A stretch of 64,000 nucleotides of DNA from Gammaproteobacteria bacterium (lineage in GTDB: Bacteria > Pseudomonadota > Gammaproteobacteria > Eutrophobiales > Eutrophobiaceae): the NCBI GenBank assembly GCA_003250975.1, contig QKIY01000026.1, positions 52,633 to 116,632 of the forward strand. Direction: 5' to 3'. The notes beneath the pieces were generated by a model. That model made no database searches. It saw only the letters and a list, made by a program, of their open reading frames with translations, and was not told the origin of the DNA. Within the stretch, counting starts at the first letter, position 1, and every line of letters starts with the position of its first letter. Position numbers and translations under genes: made by a program. This document shows positions 1 through 7,817 of the stretch, one piece after another.

Positions 1-569
1 AGTGAATCGCCATCACCTTGTTTTTGAATATTGACTATACCGATGTTGGCAACCTTGCCCGGGACAAGGGTCACGTGCATGGCAAGGGCCTTATCGTAAG
101 AAGCCTCGCCTGTCCCGCCATTGACAACAATAGGTTTGACAGAACCAAGGTCATCAAGATGCAGGCCGGTTATCCAGCCAGCTATAGGTTTGATGAACAT
201 ATCTTCATATTCCGGCGCATTGTGCGCGTAATCCATATGTAACTGGGTAAAAGCCGGGATAAGTAGTATGGTGAATCCATCATCCGGACATTCCTTGGCG
301 ATATTCTGAATAGTGGAGGTATTATAGAATTTCACCTGAATACGCTTGGCCACGGAACGGTCAAGTTCAGATACATACAATTGCTGTTTAGTAGTAACTC
401 CTCCATTGTCGCCCATGAAATAGGGAATGGAACCCCCTATCCAACGGCCCTTGGGTAGCTGCTTCAGAAGTTTTTCATCACCCCCAATCCACAATACCCT
501 TCCGGCCTCGATAGCGGCCTTAGCCTCATCGACTGAGACCATTCTTGCATTGATGTCCGAAGTAGCCAT
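1..569 (-). CDS. Conserved-looking protein of unknown function (3' end outside window)
   Basis: I do not recognise this protein. About 189 codons are visible from an ATG preceded by a good AGGAG ribosome site, with no stop before the window edge. The N-terminus reads MATSDINARMVSVDEA and the visible part has several Gly-rich turns (WIGGDE, YFMGDNGG, VNGGTGEA) alternating with hydrophobic strands (ILLIPAF), suggesting a soluble alpha/beta fold; no signal peptide or membrane segment is seen. Only 17 bases separate it from the stop of the upstream repeat protein and its ribosome site lies in that gap, so the two are probably co-transcribed. The C-terminus is missing. Confidence 0.75.
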   Translation of the reverse strand, partial: MATSDINARMVSVDEAKAAIEAGRVLWIGGDEKLLKQLPKGRWIGGSIPYFMGDNGGVTTKQQLYVSELDRSVAKRIQVKFYNTSTIQNIAKECPDDGFTILLIPAFTQLHMDYAHNAPEYEDMFIKPIAGWITGLHLDDLGSVKPIVVNGGTGEASYDKALAMHVTLVPGKVANIGIVNIQKQGDGDS

Positions 570-586
570 TGTTAAATCTCCTGTTC

Positions 587-2416
587 CTATGCGGCCAGAA
601 GCTGATCTATCTCAGCCCTATGCTTGTTTTGATGTTTAAGAAAATACTGACGTAAAATTTTTGCCCCTGCCAATCTGGATGCCTCACTGGGGTTGTTACT
701 GATTGAAATACGGATGCGTTCCAACATCATTTTCAGAGCCACCACATCGGTTTTGAGTTCGAGATCCCCGTTAATCAGACGTTGCCAGCTGGGGTGAGAT
801 TCAGGGGGGACAGCGACTTGCCGGGTTTCAGCTGTTTCGATGGGTGTAATGATATCACTGGTATCGCCGCCTAATTGCGTCAACTCCGCCAACAGACGTG
901 TATGGTGTTTGACGAAGAATTGGCGTAATAACTTGATGCCCGCTGATATGTTTGGTGCGGACGGGTTACGTTCGACGGACAGGCGTATTCGTTCCAGCAT
1001 CATCTGCAATGCCACATTGTCGGTGTTTAGTTGTATCAGGCCATCAATCAACGACTGCCAGCAGAGATCATTTTCCGCCGGGATACCGGCTACTCTTGTT
1101 ATCTTTTGAGTAATTTCCAACTCGCGGGGCTCGATACCCGTTAATTGGGCAATTTCATCATGCAGCCTGCCCTGGTGTTTCTGGAAAAACTGTCTCAATA
1201 TCTTGATGCCAGCCTGTTTGGTAGCATCCGACGGGTTGCGCTCGACAGACAGTCGTATCCGTTCCAGCATCATCTGCAGGGCGACCATATTGGTATCAAT
1301 GCCCATTTGACCGTTGATTAACTTCATCCACACTGGATGATTTTCTGCAGGGATTGCCAGAAGTTCCTGGCCGGCAGCAGGTTCAACAGCTATAACAGCC
1401 GGGAGGCTTACACCCATCTGTTCCAATTCATCCCGTAAGCGGTTTTGATGTTTGGTAAAAAACTGGCGAAGTATCCGGATACCAGCCATACGGGTTGTTT
1501 CCGAGGGGTTGCGCTCGACAGACTGGCGCACCCGCTCCAGCATCATCTGCAGACCAACTTCGTTGGTGGCGATCTTAAATTCACCATCGATTATCTGTTG
1601 CCAGCAAGGATCGATCTCGGAAGGTATAGCGCTAGCCGCGGCAATCTCCGTAGTTGCAAAGCCCGCCACCGGAGCTATTTCTGCCCCCGTCAACATGGCG
1701 ATTTCAACCGGATGTTGGGCCTGGTTTTTTATAAAGTACTGGCGCAGTAAACGGGCTGAAGATAAGCGCGTGACTTCTGAAGGATTATTGGCGATCTGCT
1801 GCCTGACGCGTTGCAACAACATTTGCAGACCCACGGCCGAGGACTGGATAGGAATGTCACCGTTAATAAAGCGCTGCCAGTTCGGATGTGTTTCTACCGG
1901 CAGGCTGCTGCTATCCAGCTCAAAAGAACGGGCAGGGTGGTGCTCTACCTCCATTTCAGGTTTCGGCATGGGGGTAGATAAAACCGGTCTCTCTTCCTCG
2001 TGGAAATCACCGCCGGCCCCGGTACGTTCACTTATTTCACGGGCCTCGGCGGGCGTTATGCCGACCAGTTTTGCTACCGCTGATACAGAGCGACAGCTGT
2101 TAAGAGCATTAACAATATAGGCCTGCATTTCATGGGTGAAGCGGGAGCCGGCAGGCGCCCACAACTTATTGGATTCGACGGTGCCCGGCTTGGGGACATG
2201 CAGGTAGGTTCTGTAACCGGCGATCGGGAGATGCCGCAGGGCGATATTTACCTGATCCCCCTTGTTGGCTGACCTTTTGAATAGCGCTCTCTTTTTTGCC
2301 GTGCCGAAGCGGATGGTGATATCTAGGCGATGAGACGGCTCGTCCAGTTCTATCGCAGATATAGACCACCCATCCTCTAGAGAAAGCAGCTGTTCGCATA
2401 ACTCGAGGTCTTGCAT
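587..2416 (-). CDS. Repeat protein with ISL3-transposase-like N-terminal domain
   Basis: 609 residues in two parts. Residues 1-135 look like the N-terminus of ISL3-family transposases: an opening like MQDLELCEQLLSLED, a region where the zinc-finger cysteines would lie but are absent, a RHLPIAGYRTYLH segment, and a helix-turn-helix around 91-130 (SRFTHEMQAY, then SVSAVAKLVGIT). There is no DDE catalytic domain. Residues 174-609 are five copies of a ~70-residue helical unit starting near 174, 266, 355, 446 and 536, each with W-x-x-(L/F/I)-I-(N/D)-G, an MMLERIR-like helix, NPS, and an ILRQFF-KHQ-like helix. No signal peptide or membrane segment. AGGG precedes the ATG at usable spacing. I infer a domesticated DNA-binding head on a repeat scaffold; its function is unknown. 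Confidence 0.8.
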   Translation of the reverse strand: MQDLELCEQLLSLEDGWSISAIELDEPSHRLDITIRFGTAKKRALFKRSANKGDQVNIALRHLPIAGYRTYLHVPKPGTVESNKLWAPAGSRFTHEMQAYIVNALNSCRSVSAVAKLVGITPAEAREISERTGAGGDFHEEERPVLSTPMPKPEMEVEHHPARSFELDSSSLPVETHPNWQRFINGDIPIQSSAVGLQMLLQRVRQQIANNPSEVTRLSSARLLRQYFIKNQAQHPVEIAMLTGAEIAPVAGFATTEIAAASAIPSEIDPCWQQIIDGEFKIATNEVGLQMMLERVRQSVERNPSETTRMAGIRILRQFFTKHQNRLRDELEQMGVSLPAVIAVEPAAGQELLAIPAENHPVWMKLINGQMGIDTNMVALQMMLERIRLSVERNPSDATKQAGIKILRQFFQKHQGRLHDEIAQLTGIEPRELEITQKITRVAGIPAENDLCWQSLIDGLIQLNTDNVALQMMLERIRLSVERNPSAPNISAGIKLLRQFFVKHHTRLLAELTQLGGDTSDIITPIETAETRQVAVPPESHPSWQRLINGDLELKTDVVALKMMLERIRISISNNPSEASRLAGAKILRQYFLKHQNKHRAEIDQLLAA

Positions 2417-2882
2417 TGTTAATCCCTGTTAAAAAAATCGGCAGCAAAAGTTAAGTTATTATTATACTCATCCATGGCTTATTATAGTTTATTAATGTGA
2501 CTTGTTATGTATGCTACAACGTAGCATGAAACTCTACAACTTATGTACTAGTTTAGTCATCCGTTCTCAGGAAAATTTTGACCCAATTCAAATCCTTACA
2601 TAATCAGTACCATAATTATGACGCAATGCAGCATAATCAGGTTAGGTTCAAAGTGAGCCAGATCTTGTGACAATGCCCGGCTATCTCCATCAGGACCGAA
2701 ATGGCCAGAGCCTGGTTACAGCCTTTTTTTATCGAATATGGCGCTCTGTTGTCTGGTTGCCTGCTTCAGTTTGACAGCGGTCAGGCAGAAGCCTGAGGCA
2801 GTATCAAAATAGGCGAGCTAACAACTGTGCTGGAGGGTTTATCCCAGCATTCACCGCGACGGTAACAAAGGCTGTGTGGAAA
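2417..2882. other. Intergenic region without recognisable gene
   Basis: AT-rich near the repeat-protein gene and more mixed toward the tRNA operon. No open frame with a convincing start and ribosome site was found on either strand. It contains one perfect short palindrome (2511-2527) and several TATAAT-like hexamers on the minus strand that could serve the repeat-protein gene, but none has a well-placed -35 partner. Confidence 0.5.
2511..2527. repeat. 17-bp perfect inverted repeat
   Basis: ATGCTAC-AAC-GTAGCAT: seven-base arms around a three-base centre, about 95 bases upstream of the repeat-protein start. No T-tract follows, so it is not a terminator. An operator for the minus-strand operon is possible but unsupported beyond the symmetry. 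Confidence 0.35.
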
Positions 2883-2911
2883 TTGACGAATGGGAGTGCG
2901 GCACGTATTAT
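2883..2911 (+). promoter_or_regulatory. Sigma70 promoter of the tRNA Pro-Arg-His-Lys operon
   Basis: TTGACG, a 17-base spacer, then TATTAT, followed by a GC-rich discriminator (CGCCACTCCC) as expected of stringently controlled stable-RNA promoters. It lies about 40 bases before tRNA-Pro. The seven-base arms GGGAGTG (2892-2898) and CACTCCC (2915-2921) flank the -10 box as an inverted repeat. Confidence 0.75.
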
Positions 2912-2949
2912 CGCCACTCCCTTTAAGCGGGTGATTAGTCTGGATAAAT

Positions 2950-3026
2950 CGGGGCATAGCGCAGTCTGGTAGCGCATCTGCTTTGGGAGCAGAGGGTCGG
3001 GGGTTCGAATCCCTCTGCCCCGACCA
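2950..3026 (+). tRNA. tRNA-Pro (anticodon TGG)
   Basis: Complete cloverleaf: acceptor CGGGGCA pairs with TGCCCCG, the anticodon loop is TTTGGGA giving TGG, the T arm has GGTTCGAATCC, and 3' CCA is encoded. First gene of a four-tRNA operon. Confidence 0.97.
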
Positions 3027-3097
3027 AATCAGCCGCCTGTTAAGAATTTAAAGTGGGAAGTTTTATACTTTGTAACTTTCTGCTTTTGGCTAGATTC

Positions 3098-3174
3098 GCG
3101 CCTGTAGCTCATTTGGATAGAGCATCGGCCTTCTAAGCCGAGGGTAGCAGGTTCGAATCCTGCCAGGCGCGCCA
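3098..3174 (+). tRNA. tRNA-Arg (anticodon TCT)
   Basis: Acceptor GCGCCTG pairs with CAGGCGC; the anticodon stem TCGGC/GCCGA encloses loop CTTCTAA, giving TCT (reads AGA/AGG). CCA is encoded. Second in the operon. Confidence 0.97.
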
Positions 3175-3188
3175 AAGTTTTATTTATG

Positions 3189-3264
3189 GTGACTGTAGCT
3201 CAGTTGGTAGAGCCCCGGATTGTGATTCCGGTCGTCGTGGGTTCGAGTCCCATCAGTCACCCCA
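3189..3264 (+). tRNA. tRNA-His (anticodon GTG)
   Basis: Acceptor GTGACTG pairs with CAGTCAC; the anticodon stem CCGGA/TCCGG encloses TTGTGAT, giving GTG. The base before the acceptor (3188) is G opposite C73, the expected G-1 identity element of tRNA-His. CCA is encoded. Confidence 0.97.
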
Positions 3265-3348
3265 ACATTTTTGTGAGAGGATTAAAGCGAAAAGTAAAAG
3301 GCTTGTTATCTACACCAGGGTAACTTACTTATCACAGTTAAGAGATTT

Positions 3349-3424
3349 GGGCCGTTAGCTCAGTTGGTAGAGCAGGGGACTCTTAATCCCAAGGTCGTAG
3401 GTTCGACCCCTACACGGCCCACCA
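3349..3424 (+). tRNA. tRNA-Lys (anticodon CTT)
   Basis: Acceptor GGGCCGT pairs with ACGGCCC; the anticodon loop CTCTTAA gives CTT, reading AAG only. CCA is encoded. It is the last tRNA of the operon and a terminator follows. Confidence 0.95.
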
Positions 3425-3434
3425 ATCAATCTTA

Positions 3435-3468
3435 TGCCCTGACCCTTTTCGGATGGTCAGGGCATTTT
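3435..3468 (+). terminator. Rho-independent terminator of the tRNA operon
   Basis: TGCCCTGACC and GGTCAGGGCA form a perfect 10-bp stem with a 10-base loop, followed by TTTTAG. It lies 10 bases after tRNA-Lys. Confidence 0.88.
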
Positions 3469-3498
3469 AGTTTCTGTTTATTAATGTTGCTTGACATA

Positions 3499-3574
<76 letters not shown>

Positions 3575-3584
3575 TTTTAATATC

Positions 3585-3613
3585 ATTCTAGACATCCTTG
3601 TTGGCTATTCCAA
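3585..3613 (-). promoter_or_regulatory. Probable sigma70 promoter of tRNA-Ala
   Basis: On the complement: TTGGAA, a 17-base spacer, then TAGAAT, ending 10 bases before the tRNA. The -10 matches 5 of 6 positions and the -35 matches 4 of 6; spacing is ideal. Confidence 0.5.
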
Positions 3614-3758
3614 TCGGATTCGATTTACACGTCGAGGAACTCTAACCTACAATTCTCGGGTGCTTTGTTACAGTTATATTTATTGTTTGGTGGATGAACA
3701 TTATTGTATTCTTGGGTCTAATAAGTGATCCTGATTTATATGTTACAGACACCTTAAA

Positions 3759-4061
3759 ATGCAAAAGACAGCCATAGTTTTAATACTCCTGGTTCTATCC
3801 CCCTCCTCACAGGCGATGGGGTACCAGCCTGTAGCCATGGGCCTCTCAGGGTACAATTCCCCCTTGAATGAGATATTAACCATTGCGGAAGCCGGTACTG
3901 AACAGGATCGGCGGAAAGCGGAGTCTGAGGAAAGGGACAAGAAAGATAAAAAATGCATGACGATATGTAAAAGATGGGGTGAGGACTGTATTATCAATCC
4001 GCGTACGGGCTCTCGGGATTGCAGGCGCACGTGCAAGGAATTCGGGGAAGAGTGCTTTTAA
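3759..4061 (+). CDS. Small secreted cysteine-rich protein
   Basis: 100 residues, not recognised as a known family. Residues 1-19 form a signal peptide (MQKTAIVLILLVLSPSSQA) with a likely cut after SQA. The middle is charged and Lys/Glu-rich. The last ~35 residues hold six cysteines in two matching halves, each C-x3-C-x6-C (CMTICKRWGEDC and CRRTCKEFGEEC), pointing to a small disulfide-bonded periplasmic or secreted domain. No strong ribosome site precedes the ATG. It stands alone between tRNA-Ala and tRNA-Leu. An antisense frame of similar length exists, but the signal peptide and Cys symmetry favour this one. Confidence 0.65.
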   Translation: MQKTAIVLILLVLSPSSQAMGYQPVAMGLSGYNSPLNEILTIAEAGTEQDRRKAESEERDKKDKKCMTICKRWGEDCIINPRTGSRDCRRTCKEFGEECF

Positions 4062-4178
4062 TTTCAGGCAAAAATTAAACTGTTTTTCCAGTCACCAGTC
4101 CTGTTTCATCCCGGAACCGGTCACATATTTTCCACATAAATTACATGACAACCCCGCCTCATCCTTCCACGTAACGGG

Positions 4179-4207
4179 GTTACAAACCCAGGGACGGCAT
4201 TTATAAT
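4179..4207 (+). promoter_or_regulatory. Possible promoter of tRNA-Leu
   Basis: GTTACA (weak -35, 4 of 6), 17-base spacer, perfect TATAAT, then a region with GC runs, 44 bases before tRNA-Leu. Confidence 0.45.
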
Positions 4208-4250
4208 GCATTGCGCAAAAAATTTTGCGGTATGGAGAGAGACAGGTTAC

Positions 4251-4335
<85 letters not shown>

Positions 4336-4350
4336 CCATTAAATTTCCCC

Positions 4351-4376
4351 TTGGCTCAAACAAAATCAGTTATAAT
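4351..4376 (+). promoter_or_regulatory. Possible tig promoter
   Basis: A perfect TATAAT at 4371-4376 lies 27 bases before the tig start. The best -35-like hexamer, TTGGCT, is only 14 bases upstream, which is short, so only the -10 is convincing. Confidence 0.3.
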
Positions 4377-4403
4377 TCATAAAGATACATTTGAGGATTT
4401 ATC

Positions 4404-5726
4404 ATGCAGGTTTCCGTAGAAAATACCGGCCCATTGGAAAGAAAGCTCCATATAGAGGTGCCGGAAGAAAAGATTGCCGCTGAAGTTCAAAACCGGCTGC
4501 AGTCCCTCTCAAGAACATCAAAAATCCAGGGATTCAGGCCGGGCAAGGCCCCGTTAAAAGTTGTCGAGAAGAAATACGGCAGCAAGGTCAGGCAGGAAGT
4601 GATCGGCGAGGTGGTCCAGTCCAGTTTTTTCGAGGCCCTCAACAAGGAAAACCTGCGTCCCGCTAGCCGCCCGACGATTGATCCCATGAACGCTGAACAG
4701 GGCAGGGGATTGGTATATACCGCGACCTTTGAGGTCTATCCGGAGATCCAGCAGGTTTCGGCTGAGAAATTGAAGATAGAGAAACCCGTCTGTGAGGTTA
4801 GCGATGCTGATGTGGAACAGATGATAGAAACCATCCGTAAACAGAAACGAGATACAGTACCTGTGGAACGTGCGGCAAAAGCAGGAGACATTCTGACGGT
4901 TGATTTCAAGGGGACCCTGGAGGGCAAGCCATTTGATGGCGGCGAGGCCAGTGATTTCAAGCTGGAACTGGGTTCAAACCGTTTTATTGCAGGCTTTGAA
5001 GATGGCCTGTTAGGGGCCGAGGCCGGTGAAGATCGCAGCCTGGACCTGACCTTCCCCGAGGACTATCCGAGGGCCGAACTGGCGGGTAAGTCGGCCAATT
5101 TTGCCGTCACTGTGAAAGAGGTGACTGAACCCGTATTGCCCGAGTTAAATGATGAATTTTTCGCTGGTATGGGGATAAAGGAAGGTGGCCTGGAGACTTT
5201 CAGGGCAGAGATCCGCAGGAACATGGAAAGAGAGGTCGAACAGACTCTACACGCGCGTGCCAAGAGCGCCGTCTTGGAGAGCATCTACCAGGCCAACAAG
5301 GTGGAATTACCCCGGGCCCTGGTCCGGAAAGAGGCGGAACGGCTTAACTCGCAGCTTATGAATAACCTGAAAATGCGCGGCATTGACCCTGGTGACAGTA
5401 ACAATGAGGCCGAGATCGAGGCCCTTACCCCCCAGGCCGAAAAGAACGTCAGCCTGCAATTGCTAGTAGCAGATATCATCAAGACCCAGAAAATCAAGGC
5501 GGAACCTTCTCAGGTCCGTGAAATTATTGAAAAAGTTGCTCGGGGTTATGAAGACCCAAATGAGGTAATCAACTGGTATTATGGCGATAAGCAGCGTCTA
5601 GCCGAGGTCGAAGCCCTGGCCCTGGAGGACGAGGTGGTCAAATGGGTCCTGTCGAGGGCCAAGGTCACAGAGAAACAAATCTCATTTGACGATCTGATGA
5701 ATAAAGTGCAGACTGAAACAAATTAA
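4404..5726 (+). CDS. tig: Trigger factor, ribosome-associated chaperone
   Basis: 440 residues, the usual length. Trigger factor docks at the ribosome exit tunnel and shields nascent chains, with peptidyl-prolyl isomerase activity. The N-terminal ribosome-binding domain carries the signature GFRPGKAP near residue 45. An FKBP-type domain spans roughly 160-240 (GDILTVDFKGTLEGKPFDGG, then ELGSNRFIAGFEDGL). The rest is the helical substrate cradle (DEFFAGMGI and on). GAGG precedes the ATG. It heads the tig-clpP-clpX-lon block, the classical proteobacterial order, 30 bases before clpP. Confidence 0.98.
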   Translation: MQVSVENTGPLERKLHIEVPEEKIAAEVQNRLQSLSRTSKIQGFRPGKAPLKVVEKKYGSKVRQEVIGEVVQSSFFEALNKENLRPASRPTIDPMNAEQGRGLVYTATFEVYPEIQQVSAEKLKIEKPVCEVSDADVEQMIETIRKQKRDTVPVERAAKAGDILTVDFKGTLEGKPFDGGEASDFKLELGSNRFIAGFEDGLLGAEAGEDRSLDLTFPEDYPRAELAGKSANFAVTVKEVTEPVLPELNDEFFAGMGIKEGGLETFRAEIRRNMEREVEQTLHARAKSAVLESIYQANKVELPRALVRKEAERLNSQLMNNLKMRGIDPGDSNNEAEIEALTPQAEKNVSLQLLVADIIKTQKIKAEPSQVREIIEKVARGYEDPNEVINWYYGDKQRLAEVEALALEDEVVKWVLSRAKVTEKQISFDDLMNKVQTETN

Positions 5727-5756
5727 TTTATTGTCTGAAGGCAGGAAGGCAACTGT

Positions 5757-6395
5757 ATGAATAACAACGAGATAAAGGCATTGAATCTTGTCCCCATGGT
5801 GGTCGAGCAGACTTCAAGGGGTGAGCGTGCGTATGATATCTATTCCCGGCTGCTCAAGGAGCGTGTGGTGTTTCTGGTTGGTCCGGTCGAAGACAGTGTC
5901 GCCAATCTCATTGTTGCACAGCTCCTGTTTCTTGAATCGGAAAACCCGGACAAGGATATCCATCTTTATATCAATTCGCCTGGCGGCTCGGTGTCAGCCG
6001 GGCTCGCTATCTATGACACGATACAATTCATCAAACCGGATGTCAGTACCATGTGCGTAGGACAGGCTGCCAGTATGGGTGCCCTCCTTCTCGCCGGAGG
6101 CGCTAAAGAGAAACGCTATTGCCTGCCCCATTCCAGGGTCATGATTCACCAGCCGCTCGGTGGTTTCCAGGGTCAGGCTTCCGATATCGATATCCATGCC
6201 CGAGAAATTCTCAAGGCGCGGGAGCAACTTAACCAGATTCTGGCCAAACACACCGGACAGCCCCTTGACAAGATTAAGAATGATACTGAAAGGGATCATT
6301 TTTTGAGTTCAGATGAGGCCAAGAAGTATGGTTTAATTGACAATGTCCTGACTGAACGAACCGTAATGCCTGAAGCACTGTCAAAAATTGAGTAA
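5757..6395 (+). CDS. clpP: ATP-dependent Clp protease proteolytic subunit
   Basis: 212 residues. ClpP forms a double seven-membered ring of serine protease subunits that degrades proteins fed in by ClpX or ClpA. The catalytic triad is visible: Ser106 in QAASMGALL, His131 in [10 protein letters not shown] and Asp180 in [14 protein letters not shown], the conserved strand-turn at the axial side, is present. A short N-terminal propeptide is expected. GGAAGG is near the start. ClpX follows after 22 bases, so the protease and its unfoldase are made together. Confidence 0.98.
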   Translation: MNNNEIKALNLVPMVVEQTSRGERAYDIYSRLLKERVVFLVGPVEDSVANLIVAQLLFLESENPDKDIHLYINSPGGSVSAGLAIYDTIQFIKPDVSTMCVGQAASMGALLLAGGAKEKRYCLPHSRVMIHQPLGGFQGQASDIDIHAREILKAREQLNQILAKHTGQPLDKIKNDTERDHFLSSDEAKKYGLIDNVLTERTVMPEALSKIE

Positions 6396-6417
6396 ACCTA
6401 TGTTAATGAGGTGATGT

Positions 6418-7698
6418 ATGACTGATAACAAGCAAGGCAAGAACGGTGACAGCGACCGTCTGTTGTACTGTTCCTTTTGCGGCAAAAGTCAGCATGAAGT
6501 GCGTAAGTTAATTGCGGGTCCTTCTGTCTTTATCTGTGATGAATGTGTCGAGCTTTGCAACGATATCATTCGCGAGGAAATACAGGACAAGCCAGCAACA
6601 GGCGCCGGCAATTCATTGCCCACACCTCAGGAAATCAGGAAGAGCCTAGATGACTATGTGGTAGGCCAGGATACCGCCAAGAAGATCCTTTCAGTTGCGG
6701 TTTATAACCATTACAAGCGTCTTGATCAAGGTATCAAGAAATCGGATGTTGAGCTTGCCAAGAGTAACGTACTTTTGATTGGCCCGACGGGCAGTGGCAA
6801 GACATTGCTGGCTGAAACACTAGCTCGTCTGTTGAATGTGCCCTTTACCATTGCCGATGCCACCACGCTCACAGAGGCCGGTTATGTGGGTGAAGACGTT
6901 GAAAACATTATCCAGAAGCTGCTGCAAAAATGCGATTATGACGTGGAAAAGGCGCAGACAGGAATTGTCTATATTGATGAGATCGACAAGATTTCCCGCA
7001 AATCAGACAATCCGTCCATTACCCGTGATGTCTCGGGCGAAGGGGTACAACAGGCCCTGCTGAAATTAATCGAGGGCACGGTGGCTTCGGTTCCTCCACA
7101 GGGCGGGCGCAAACATCCCCAGCAGGAATTCCTGCAGGTCAATACTGCTAACATCCTGTTTATTTGCGGCGGGGCCTTCGCCGGCCTGGAAAAGATTATC
7201 CGCGAGCGTTCTGAAAAGAGCGGTATCGGTTTTTCCGCCGAGGTGAAAAGCATGACTGACAAGAAGAGTGTCAGCCAGTTATTACATACGGTAGAACCCG
7301 AGGATCTCATCAAGTACGGCCTGATACCCGAGTTTGTCGGCCGTTTGCCGGTTGTAGCGACACTTGAAGAACTTGATGAGGATCAACTGGTTAAAATCCT
7401 ACTTGAACCAAAGAACGCTCTTACCAAGCAATACGCCCGCTTATTTGATATGGAAGGCGTGATGATAGAATTTCGTGAAGACGCCTTGCGTGCATTGGCA
7501 CGAAAATCCATGGAACGTAAAACAGGTGCCCGTGGCTTACGCTCAATTATGGAGAATGTTCTACTGGATACCATGTATGAATTGCCTTCGATGGAGAATG
7601 TTTCCAAGGTGGTTATCGATGAGGCCGTAATTTACGGCGAGTCCAAGCCCCTGATGATCTATCAAGGCAACGAGATGCAGAAGGTCGCCCCCGATTGA
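6418..7698 (+). CDS. clpX: ATP-dependent Clp protease ATP-binding subunit ClpX
   Basis: 426 residues, full length. ClpX is the AAA+ unfoldase of ClpXP, recognising ssrA-tagged and other substrates. The N-terminal C4 zinc finger is intact (CSFCGK, then CDECVELC). The AAA+ module has Walker A GPTGSGKT and Walker B VYIDEID, the pore loop GYVGEDVEN, and an IGF loop for ClpP docking (SGIGFSAEV). The sensor-2 region [13 protein letters not shown] is present. GAGGTGATG at the start gives a good ribosome site. Confidence 0.98.
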   Translation: MTDNKQGKNGDSDRLLYCSFCGKSQHEVRKLIAGPSVFICDECVELCNDIIREEIQDKPATGAGNSLPTPQEIRKSLDDYVVGQDTAKKILSVAVYNHYKRLDQGIKKSDVELAKSNVLLIGPTGSGKTLLAETLARLLNVPFTIADATTLTEAGYVGEDVENIIQKLLQKCDYDVEKAQTGIVYIDEIDKISRKSDNPSITRDVSGEGVQQALLKLIEGTVASVPPQGGRKHPQQEFLQVNTANILFICGGAFAGLEKIIRERSEKSGIGFSAEVKSMTDKKSVSQLLHTVEPEDLIKYGLIPEFVGRLPVVATLEELDEDQLVKILLEPKNALTKQYARLFDMEGVMIEFREDALRALARKSMERKTGARGLRSIMENVLLDTMYELPSMENVSKVVIDEAVIYGESKPLMIYQGNEMQKVAPD

Positions 7699-7753
7699 TT
7701 GTCTAAACTGCCATTCAATCGGGAGATGTGATGATGCTTTGTCCGATTGGGGG

Positions 7754-7781
7754 TTGAAATCTGGCCTCGTCATCCTCATAT
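7754..7781 (+). promoter_or_regulatory. Likely sigma32 heat-shock promoter of lon
   Basis: TTGAAA, 14 bases, then CCTCATAT. The downstream box matches the sigma32 -10 consensus CCCCATNT at all but one informative position, and the upstream box matches the core of CTTGAAA. It lies in the clpX-lon gap about 37 bases before the lon start, as expected since lon is a heat-shock gene in gammaproteobacteria. Confidence 0.6.
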
Positions 7782-7817
7782 ATTCTGCAATTATCCCTTA
7801 TTTAAGAGATCAAAAAT

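Noticed and set aside
1452..2120. 222-residue frame opposite the repeat protein
   Set aside because: It mirrors the repeats of the real gene on the other strand and has no ribosome site or recognisable domain.
587..2416. Intact ISL3 insertion sequence
   Set aside because: No DDE transposase domain, terminal inverted repeats or target duplication were seen; only the N-terminal part resembles ISL3.
3435..3468. Same hairpin as a minus-strand terminator for tRNA-Ala
   Set aside because: On the minus strand the stem is followed by ATAAG rather than a T run, so only the plus-strand role is supported.
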